Positions 1-5,461 of a stretch of DNA of 5,461 nt are shown one piece after another; the first letter of the stretch is position 1; each line of letters starts with the position of its first letter. The position numbers and the translations under genes were made by a program. The stretch covers positions 7,274 through 12,734 of the forward strand of contig DHIO01000044.1 of the NCBI GenBank assembly GCA_002403855.1, in the 5' to 3' direction. The notes under the pieces are model-generated. The model made no database searches. It worked only from the letters and a program-made list of their open reading frames with translations, and was not told the DNA's origin. Origin of the DNA: Acidimicrobiia bacterium UBA4744. Lineage in GTDB: Bacteria > Actinomycetota > Acidimicrobiia > Spongiisociales > UBA4744.

Positions 1-1121
1 GGTGCGACCCTGCCCGTAGGCCTGCAATCGCTTGCGGAATGCCGATGCGCTGTCCTCATCGCCCGGCCCGGCCAGGATGATGATGAAGAACACGATGCCC
101 AGCCCCACCGCCGCGGTGCCGAGCAGTCGCAGGGTGCCGGCCGAGACCGGACCGGCCGTTGCCTGAGGAACGGCCACGGGTTCGGGGTAGGTCACCGTCG
201 TAGTGGTGGTGGGCGGGGGAGGCTTGATGAAGCCGGGTACGCTAACACTCGTGCCTGCCGTCAGCGTCTGATACCTGACTCCGATGACGAGTTCGCCCGC
301 CTGATCCTGGGTGGCGGTGAACCGCACCACCACCTTGTTGTCGAGCTCGCGCTTGATCTGGTCGTACAGTCCGCTCAATTCGCTCGGTTCCGGGGTCGAC
401 AGAAACAGACCGTTGGAGGCGGCGACGATGGTCTGTAGATCGACCGGGTCGAAGGCGGGCGATTCGAGCGCCACCCCGAACACCCGGACCCTCTGTTCCT
501 CGACGGCCGCCAGGGCGTCTTCGAGAGTCGCCTCGCTCCCCTCATCCCTGCCGTCGGTCAAGACGATCATGTTGCGCTCGAGCCGTTCGGCATCACCGGT
601 GAACAGCTCGGTCCCCCGGATGATGCCGTCGTAGAACGCCGTGTCGCCCTGCGCTTCTATTCCTTCCACGGCGGCGATCAAAGCGGATTTGCTGTTGGTG
701 AAGCCGCGCAATACCCGTACGTCGTCGGCGAACGTGACGACGGCGATGAAATCCTCCGCCCGCTTCTGGTTGATGAACGACAGCGCCGCGGCCTTGGCGG
801 CTTCGATCGGTTCACCCTCCATGCTTCCGCTGGCGTCGATCAGCAGCACGATGCCGACCTGCACGCGGGATTCGGCGATCGTTTCGATCTCCAGGTCGGC
901 GACCGGGTTGCCGTTCTCGGTGACCTGCAACTGGGCCGGATCGAGGGTTTGCTGCAGTCTCAGGAAGTCGACGACCATCTGCACCCGGGGATAGCGGGCG
1001 ACGTTGACATCGGTGATTTCGATGGTCGGACCGCCGTTGCCGGTCTGAGCCAGGGCCGCGGCACCGATGCCCAGCACCAGGACGACGACCGTCAGGGTCG
1101 CAACGAGGTTGCGCAAACGTC

Positions 1122-1125
<4 letters not shown>
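1..1125 (-). CDS. VWA-domain membrane protein, N-terminal part; possible VWA-TadB fusion (cut by window edge)
   Basis: The frame opens with GTG at 1125, overlapping the cpaF TGA by GTGA, and stays open for 375 codons to base 1. There is no clear SD, which fits translational coupling. Residues 1-26 are a signal peptide or anchor (basic start RRLRN, hydrophobic core, ALA before Q27). A beta-rich segment at 33-88 precedes the VWA domain at about 89-285. The metal-ion-dependent adhesion site is complete: DASGS (D97, S99, S101), T162 in QGDTAFYDG, and D191 in LTDGRDEG. A Pro/Thr linker (PPPPTTTTTV, near 305-314) leads to a membrane segment at 334-352. A cytoplasm-like stretch follows (FRKRLQAYGQGR, 363-374). 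VWA domains bind protein partners through the metal. Because TadB normally follows CpaF, and this last stretch resembles linkers before TadB-type domains, the protein may continue into a T2SSF/TadB region outside the window. Alternatively it is a separate anchored VWA protein. Confidence 0.85.
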
Positions 1126-2495
<1,370 letters not shown>

Positions 2496-2500
2496 CGAGT

Positions 2501-2508
2501 TCTCCCTC
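2501..2508 (-). promoter_or_regulatory. Ribosome-binding site of cpaF
   Basis: The minus strand reads GAGGGAGA, then ACTCG, then ATG at 2495. This purine-rich site at good spacing fixes the cpaF start, and shows that cpaF can be initiated independently despite the 74-nt gap after cpaE. Confidence 0.6.
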
Positions 2509-2523
2509 TACTGTCTCTCCCGG

Positions 2524-2547
2524 CACAACCCGGTTACCCGGACTGCG
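2524..2547 (-). repeat. Intercistronic hairpin with GUAA tetraloop between cpaE and cpaF
   Basis: In the minus-strand transcript CGCAGUCCGG, loop GUAA, CCGGGUUGUG can form a 10-bp stem: seven Watson-Crick pairs and three G-U wobbles. The loop fits the stable GNRA class. The three wobbles would be A-C mismatches on the other strand, so the structure belongs to the transcript of the operon. It sits 23 nt after the cpaE stop and about 15 nt before the cpaF Shine-Dalgarno sequence. No U-tract follows, so termination is unlikely. It may set mRNA stability or processing between the two genes. Confidence 0.45.
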
Positions 2548-2569
2548 GCGGAGTTTCTCTCGCTTCTCT

Positions 2570-3769
2570 TCACGACTTCCATCGGCGCCTGCCCGCCTTC
2601 CCTGAAGCATCTTGCTTGGCGCGGGTGGCGACCAGCTCGTACACCGATTCGTAACCCTTGGCGACCCGCGACTTGGGAGCGGATTCGACGACCGGTCGGC
2701 CTTCGTTGATGGAAGCGGGGACCATGCCGTCGGAGGGAATGGCCGCAGAGATCTTCAGCTTGAGCGATCGCTCGATTTCCTTCTCGTCGAGACGGGCGCG
2801 GGCGTTGGAGCGGTTCAAGACCAGTTGCACCTTGGAGGCGGGAAATTTCAGCAACCGCAGCGTCTCCAGCGCCAGCTTGGCGTTCTTCACGCTGGGAAGG
2901 TCCATATCGAGCACGAACAGCACCTGGTCGGCTCGCTCCAGCAACGACAGCAGGAGCTCATCCAGCAAAGAGGCGGTATCGACGATGACGTAGTCGAACA
3001 TGCTGCGCAGCTTGGTGATGATCTCGGTCATGGCGGCCGTTGAGATCTCGTCGGCGAAAGCCGGTTCGAGGGGAGCGGCCAGCACCCGCAGCCCGGAAGG
3101 ATGGGTAGTCAGCAGAGACTCCAACAGAGGTTCGTCGAGACGGTGCAGTTCGTGGGCGGCGTTGACGATGGTCAGCTTCGGCTCCAACTGCAGCACCAGG
3201 CAGACGTCCCCGAACTGCAGGTCGGCGTCGACGATGCAGACCCGGGCAGGGTCGTAGCGGGCGGCCAGCAGCATCGCCAGGTTGGTGGCGGTCACCGTCT
3301 TGCCGCTTCCTCCCTTGGCCGACATGACGGTCACGACCTTCCCCTCTTCACGGGGAGCGCCGTAGGGCTCCGGGGGGAGCGCCGCCGGCCGCCGCCGCCG
3401 CTCCTTCCGATCGATCTGGCCGATGGTATCGGCGACGCTCTGCAGTGTCAGCGGCGCCTCGATCACGTCCTTGAGTCCGGCCCGCATCGCCGACCGCAAC
3501 AACGGAGCGGTTATCGTCCCGGCGACCAGCACAATGGCCAGATCGGGATCCATCTCGATCAGCACGCCGGCTCCCTGCAGCCCTCCCTCGTGGGCAAACG
3601 AGGGCCCCAGCATGACGAGGTCGATGTTGCCCTCCTCGACGCTGCGTTGCGCATCGGCCAGGGTGCGCACGGTCGGGACGCGACCCTCGAAGAGACGTTT
3701 TGCCTCATCAAGGAAATCGTCATCGTCGTCGACGATGACGATTTCCGCGTCTTCCAACAGGTCGCTCAT
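2570..3769 (-). CDS. cpaE: CpaE-like protein: degenerate receiver domain plus MinD/ParA-type ATPase
   Basis: The 399-residue protein starts at ATG 3769, 4 nt after the cpaB stop. A longer frame from 3844 would run into cpaB and lacks a reason. Residues 8-120 resemble a response-regulator receiver: an acidic pocket at D14-D18 and a final K100-D101. The usual phospho-acceptor Asp is missing, however (IDLVMLGPSF, with G55 or P56 at that place), so phosphorylation is unlikely. A basic, proline-rich linker (122-142) follows. Residues 144-385 are a P-loop ATPase of the MinD/ParA class: deviant Walker A KGGSGKT at 152-158 with signature K152, IVDADLQFGD at 179-188, and Walker B YVIVDTAS with D264. 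CpaE proteins (TadZ in some systems) localise and regulate Tad pilus assembly at the inner membrane. The C-terminus is basic (GKAGRRRWKS). The SD is weak (AUAGAG), suggesting coupling to cpaB translation. A 16-bp inverted repeat lies in codons 8-20. Confidence 0.88.
   Translation of the reverse strand: MSDLLEDAEIVIVDDDDDFLDEAKRLFEGRVPTVRTLADAQRSVEEGNIDLVMLGPSFAHEGGLQGAGVLIEMDPDLAIVLVAGTITAPLLRSAMRAGLKDVIEAPLTLQSVADTIGQIDRKERRRRPAALPPEPYGAPREEGKVVTVMSAKGGSGKTVTATNLAMLLAARYDPARVCIVDADLQFGDVCLVLQLEPKLTIVNAAHELHRLDEPLLESLLTTHPSGLRVLAAPLEPAFADEISTAAMTEIITKLRSMFDYVIVDTASLLDELLLSLLERADQVLFVLDMDLPSVKNAKLALETLRLLKFPASKVQLVLNRSNARARLDEKEIERSLKLKISAAIPSDGMVPASINEGRPVVESAPKSRVAKGYESVYELVATRAKQDASGKAGRRRWKS
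3712..3746 (-). repeat. Perfect 16-bp inverted repeat inside the 5' end of cpaE
   Basis: The arm GGAAATCGTCATCGTC (3712-3727), a 3-nt spacer GTC, and the exact reverse complement GACGATGACGATTTCC (3731-3746) form a 35-bp near-palindrome. In the cpaE mRNA it can fold into a 16-bp hairpin beginning 23 nt after the first base of the start codon. It covers the codons for the first strand and acidic pocket of the receiver (EIVIVDDDDDF). Ile/Val codons ATC/GTC are complementary to Asp codons GAT/GAC, so part of the symmetry follows from the protein sequence, but the arms also match through GGAA/TTCC. Any effect on translation is inferred. Confidence 0.6.
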
Positions 3770-3773
3770 GTCT

Positions 3774-4649
3774 CTATTGACCAAGTTCGTCGGCGGCCTC
3801 GAAGAGGTTTTCTCGGGTGATTCCATCGGTCGGAACCGGAACAAAGTCTTCTGGAACCAGCGTCAGCCATACAGTACCCGCGGAGAACGTATAAACGATC
3901 CGCTCGGCCTCTTCCGGAGTCACCTCCAGAGTCAGCACACCAGTCTGCTGCTGTTGCTCCGGTTCTGCCCCCTCGGCAGCCACCGTCGTGACGGTGACGA
4001 TCTCGTCGACCTCCTCTTCGGCGCGGATCTCTCCTCCGACGGCCAGCACCGGCAGACCCTGCATGACGAAGCGGCTGATGATGCCCTCCTCCAATTCTTC
4101 CTCCAGCGTCTGCAACTCCTCCTCGGTGAGGGTGTCGGAGGCGATGACGTCTTCGGCGATCTGCTCGATCGCTGCGGTCAGCGTCACGATGATGTTGATC
4201 CGGTCACCGGGCTCGATGAACCCGTTGACCCCTTGGATGTTGTCGACGCCGATGGTGATCGCCTGCTTGCCTTCCGGGATGCGCTCCGCCAGGGGCTTGA
4301 TCTCGGCGGTCAGCTCAACCCACTGGTCCGTGGTGAGAACCGAGTTGTTCGAGATCGGCCCGGCTGCCACCCGACCGGTGAGGGTGGCGGTCAGTTCCTC
4401 CAGCGAGCCGATCGCGTTGTCGGGAAGGAACCTCGTCTCTTCCTCGCTCTCTATGGCGCGCTCTTGCGACAGGACCAGGCTTCCCTCGGTTCCCTCGGCA
4501 ATCGTGCCCCCGGAAGCGCGGTACACAACCACCAGGTCGAGCTCGGCCTCTTTCTCCTCTTCCACATTGGAGAGGAATTGCCACACGGCAAATGCAGCAA
4601 TGCCCGCAAGCAGCAACGCCACAATCAGGACCAGGGTTCGCCTGCCCAT
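3774..4649 (-). CDS. cpaB: Tad pilus assembly protein CpaB/RcpC-like
   Basis: This 291-residue protein has an N-terminal anchor at residues 4-25 (RRTLVLIVALLLAGIAAFAV after MG), which places the rest outside the cytoplasm. Residues about 38-110 resemble a SAF/BON-like domain (VVVYRASGGTIAEGT, then GRVAAGPISNNSVLT). Residues 128-155 carry the most recognisable RcpC/CpaB stretch (AITIGVDNIQGVNGFIEPGD, then RINIIVT), and residues 237-266 fit the end of that domain. CpaB/RcpC proteins are envelope parts of Tad machines, described in Gram-negatives as secretin partners. In a monoderm actinobacterium the role is less clear and a wall-linked role is inferred. Residues 160-190 form a strongly acidic, probably helical stretch (EEELQTLEEELEEG), and the whole protein is very acidic. 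A QQQQ linker lies near residue 233. It heads the operon with a strong SD and ends 4 nt before cpaE. Family call is firm; exact function is not. Confidence 0.82.
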   Translation of the reverse strand: MGRRTLVLIVALLLAGIAAFAVWQFLSNVEEEKEAELDLVVVYRASGGTIAEGTEGSLVLSQERAIESEEETRFLPDNAIGSLEELTATLTGRVAAGPISNNSVLTTDQWVELTAEIKPLAERIPEGKQAITIGVDNIQGVNGFIEPGDRINIIVTLTAAIEQIAEDVIASDTLTEEELQTLEEELEEGIISRFVMQGLPVLAVGGEIRAEEEVDEIVTVTTVAAEGAEPEQQQQTGVLTLEVTPEEAERIVYTFSAGTVWLTLVPEDFVPVPTDGITRENLFEAADELGQ

Positions 4650-4653
4650 CGAA

Positions 4654-4660
4654 TCTCCTT
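4654..4660 (-). promoter_or_regulatory. Strong ribosome-binding site of cpaB
   Basis: The minus strand reads AAGGAGA followed by TTCG and then ATG at 4649. This is a near-ideal Shine-Dalgarno sequence. It fixes the cpaB start at the first codon of the basic and hydrophobic N-terminal anchor. It is the strongest ribosome-binding site ahead of the genes in this operon. Confidence 0.75.
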
Positions 4661-4664
4661 CGGT

Positions 4665-4718
4665 CTATAACCCGTTCGGTACCACGATAACAATGGCCGA
4701 CCTGGGTCGATATTTCAT
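4665..4718 (-). CDS. Possible 17-residue upstream ORF before cpaB
   Basis: ATG at 4718 overlaps the TGA of the preceding small ORF as ATGA. The frame encodes MKYRPRSAIVIVVPNGL and stops with TAG 15 nt before the cpaB ATG, just ahead of its AAGGAGA site. The upstream SD is weak (GGGAA). The peptide has a basic start and a short hydrophobic run, too short for a confident membrane segment. Ribosomes finishing here would sit next to the cpaB start, so coupling is conceivable. A 17-codon frame can easily arise by chance, and this call rests only on position. Confidence 0.12.
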   Translation of the reverse strand: MKYRPRSAIVIVVPNGL

Positions 4719-4804
4719 TGATTTCCCGTCACGTAGAGTGACCTTGCCCATCTGCCGTCCGACGGACCACCGGTGCGGCGGGGGCCGTGCAGGAGTTTCG
4801 GCAT
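4715..4804 (-). CDS. Possible 29-residue leader peptide
   Basis: ATG at 4804 is preceded by AAAGGAG with a 10-nt spacer, and by AGGGA directly upstream. It opens a 29-codon frame ending in TGA. The product begins MPKLLHGPRRTGGPSDG and is basic, Gly/Pro/Arg-rich, without a hydrophobic segment, and from no family I can name. The early codons are G/C-ending like the neighbours, while the last ones (GGA, AAT, CAA) are not. Its SD lies in the stem and its ATG in the loop of the hairpin at 4783-4831. Its stop overlaps the ATG of the next small ORF (ATGA). It may be a regulatory leader ORF for the Tad operon or a chance frame. Only the good ribosome-binding site and the arrangement support it. Confidence 0.25.
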   Translation of the reverse strand: MPKLLHGPRRTGGPSDGRWARSLYVTGNQ

Positions 4805-4831
4805 TCCCTGTCGTCTCCTTTAGGCACGGCC
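4783..4831 (-). promoter_or_regulatory. Leader hairpin that pairs a Shine-Dalgarno sequence
   Basis: In the minus-strand transcript GGCCGUGC pairs perfectly with GCACGGCC (8 bp). Inside it, after a 4-nt bulge (CUAA), AGGAG pairs perfectly with CUCCU (5 bp). The loop is 19 nt and contains an AUG preceded by AGGGA. The paired AGGAG is the Shine-Dalgarno sequence of the possible leader ORF starting at 4804. The right arm AACUCC (4797-4792) can also pair with GGAGUU at 4837-4832, immediately 5' of the hairpin, and that pairing excludes the SD helix. The pairings are read directly; a translational switch is an inference. No match to a riboswitch class I know was found. Confidence 0.45.
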
Positions 4832-4871
4832 AACTCCGTCTGGTAGAGATGCGCGGTTTCCCCCCGTCCGA

Positions 4872-4903
4872 ATCTGCCCGGCACCCAACAGGGTCCCACA
4901 GAT
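4872..4903 (-). terminator. Stem-loop behind rpsA, possible terminator without a U-tract
   Basis: About 28 nt after the rpsA stop, the minus-strand transcript can form an outer 5-bp helix (AUCUG with CAGAU). It encloses a 4-bp hairpin (ACCC, loop UGUU, GGGU). No run of U follows; the next bases are UCGGACGGGGGG, so this is not a classical intrinsic terminator. GC-rich actinobacteria often lack U-tracts at terminators, so a termination or 3'-end stabilising role is possible. It could equally be part of the leader of the pilus operon. The pairing is visible in the sequence; the function is a guess. Confidence 0.25.
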
Positions 4904-4930
4904 CTTCCGGGTGTCAACCTTCCGAAGTAC

Positions 4931-5461
4931 CTATCGGCGGCCGATGCCGCGCTCTTTAAGCTCTTGAAGAATTGCTTCGAGCGAGGAATCGACGTCGAAC
5001 GTCCGCTCTTGCTCTTCCTCAGGCTCCTCGCGCTGGAACTCCCTCACCTCGGGTTGCTTGCGACGCGGGGCACGCTGCTCGGGCTCCCGCTCCTTCCACT
5101 CGGGATTGGCCTGCTTGATCGACAGACTGACCCGGCGGCGCTCCTCGTCCATTTCGGTGACTTTGACGGAGACCGCTTGGCCGATGGAAAGCTCCAGTTC
5201 CGGGGACTCCACACGGTGGATGGCGATCTCGGACACGTGGACGAGTCCTTCGACCCCGTCGCCCACCGAAACGAAGGCACCGAAGGGCACAGTCTTGGTG
5301 ACGGTACCTTCGACGATGTCGCCGACGCCGTGCTCGCGCGAGAACTTGACCCACGGATCTTCCTGGGTTTGTTTGATCGAGAGGGAGATCCGCTCGCGGT
5401 CGAGATCGACTTCGAGGACCTTGACGGTGACCTCGTCGCCGACCTTGACGACCTCGGAAGG
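4931..5461 (-). CDS. rpsA: 30S ribosomal protein S1, C-terminal part (cut by window edge)
   Basis: The reading frame is open from the right edge of the window to a TAG stop and encodes 176 residues. Fragment residues 1-31 are the end of one S1 RNA-binding repeat (pattern VGDEVTVKVLEVD, then RISLSIKQ). Residues 44-119 form a complete S1 repeat: GDIVEGTV, then PFGAFVSV, then EGLVHVSE, then RRRVSLSIKQAN. Two consecutive S1 repeats with the SLSIKQ-type ending are typical of ribosomal protein S1, which binds mRNA on the 30S subunit and helps initiation. Residues 120-176 are a highly charged Glu/Arg tail ending in a short predicted helix (SSLEAILQELKERG); charged, variable tails are common in actinobacterial S1. 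The N-terminal repeats lie outside the window. Another S1-repeat protein is possible but less likely. It shares the strand of the downstream pilus genes but is separated from them by 281 bp, so it is probably a separate unit. Confidence 0.93.
   Translation of the reverse strand, partial: PSEVVKVGDEVTVKVLEVDLDRERISLSIKQTQEDPWVKFSREHGVGDIVEGTVTKTVPFGAFVSVGDGVEGLVHVSEIAIHRVESPELELSIGQAVSVKVTEMDEERRRVSLSIKQANPEWKEREPEQRAPRRKQPEVREFQREEPEEEQERTFDVDSSLEAILQELKERGIGRR

Larger units (their letters stand above)
4650..4930. other. Intergenic region between rpsA and the Tad operon, probable operon leader
   Basis: These 281 bp contain no recognisable protein family. Read on the minus strand they hold, in order, a stem-loop near rpsA, a larger hairpin with paired Shine-Dalgarno bases (4783-4831), two small overlapping ORFs (4804-4715 and 4718-4665) and a strong ribosome-binding site for cpaB. 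A perfect TTGACA hexamer occurs at 4917-4912, but no convincing -10 hexamer lies 16-19 nt after it. A TTGTTA, 18-nt spacer, TATAGA pair (4693-4688 and 4669-4664) would place the start site on top of the cpaB ribosome-binding site. The operon promoter probably lies somewhere here, but it cannot be fixed by eye. Confidence 0.6.

Noticed and set aside
3352..3384. Direct repeat GGGGAGCGCCG (two copies 22 bp apart) in cpaE
   Set aside because: It falls in the Pro/Arg-rich linker between domains, where low-complexity GC-rich codons repeat easily; no function suggested.
3770..3844. Upstream ATG that would extend cpaE by 25 residues
   Set aside because: The extension lies inside the cpaB coding sequence and does not resemble CpaE; ATG 3769 starts right before the receiver-like domain and 4 nt after the cpaB stop.
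3423..4670. Open frame of 415 codons on the plus strand opposite cpaE and cpaB
   Set aside because: It lies antisense to two recognisable genes, its product is low-complexity Ser/Arg/Leu-rich with no family, and long antisense frames are common in GC-rich DNA.
4664..4693. TTGTTA with 18-nt spacer and TATAGA as a cpaB promoter
   Set aside because: Transcription would start on or just before the cpaB Shine-Dalgarno sequence, leaving too little leader for normal initiation; weak -35.
4755..4765. Short palindrome CCGTCCGACGG in the leader
   Set aside because: Only 5-bp arms with a 1-nt centre in GC-rich DNA; too short to separate from chance.
4740..4811. Resemblance to a cobalamin riboswitch core (AGGGAA, then CCCCCGCC)
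   Set aside because: The conserved helix between these parts and the upstream conserved box are absent, and the bases are better explained by the SD-pairing hairpin.
4729..4917. 62-codon minus-strand frame starting with TTG in the intergenic region
   Set aside because: No properly spaced ribosome-binding site, no family resemblance, and it overlaps the better-supported leader ORF in another frame.
4889..4917. TTGACA hexamer as a sigma-70-type promoter
   Set aside because: The -35 is perfect, but no TANNNT-like -10 occurs at 16-19 nt; the hexamer alone is not enough.
3988..4959. Plus-strand frame of 323 codons crossing cpaB and the intergenic region
   Set aside because: Ser-rich shadow product opposite cpaB, running into the rpsA tail; no domain and no sensible start signal.

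Overview
This window is GC-rich (about 60% by eye). All well-supported genes lie on the minus strand, so the biological order runs from high to low coordinates. It reads as the junction between a housekeeping gene and a Tad (tight adherence, Flp-type) pilus locus. The protein flavour suggests a high-GC actinobacterium, possibly of the Acidimicrobiia type: an S1 protein with a highly charged tail, an acidic CpaB, a CpaE with a receiver-like N-terminus, and a VWA protein next to CpaF. The lineage is an inference from gene style and order, not from a marker search.

Layout in transcription order. (1) 5461-4931 is the C-terminal 176 residues of ribosomal protein S1 (rpsA), cut by the window edge. 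(2) 4930-4650 is a 281-bp region with no known gene. It has a stem-loop just behind rpsA, then a hairpin with an 8-bp plus 5-bp stem whose inner helix pairs the Shine-Dalgarno sequence of a possible 29-codon leader ORF. A 17-codon ORF overlaps that ORF by ATGA and stops just before the ribosome-binding site of the next gene. (3) 4649-3774 is cpaB (RcpC-like). (4) 3769-2570 is cpaE, a degenerate receiver domain fused to a MinD/ParA-type ATPase, starting 4 nt after cpaB stops. (5) 2569-2496 is a 74-nt gap holding a hairpin with a GUAA tetraloop. (6) 2495-1122 is cpaF (TadA), the secretion ATPase. (7) 1125 to the left edge is a secreted or membrane-anchored von Willebrand A protein that overlaps cpaF by 4 nt (GTGA) and is still open at base 1. 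It may continue into a TadB-like domain outside the window.

The genes fit one assembly machine. CpaF supplies ATP-driven force for pilin export or assembly. CpaE positions or regulates it. CpaB is an envelope component with SAF-like and RcpC-like regions. The VWA protein could be an adhesive or scaffold part, or an N-terminal domain of the inner-membrane platform protein. Tight spacing (4-nt gap, 74-nt gap, 4-nt overlap) supports a single operon. No pilin, prepilin peptidase or TadC is visible here.

The least explained signals are at RNA level: the SD-pairing leader hairpin with possible tandem small ORFs, a perfect 16-bp inverted repeat inside the 5' end of cpaE, and the cpaE-cpaF intercistronic hairpin. 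Pairing of the last depends on G-U wobbles that exist only in the minus-strand transcript. No mobile element, CRISPR array, tRNA or rRNA was seen.
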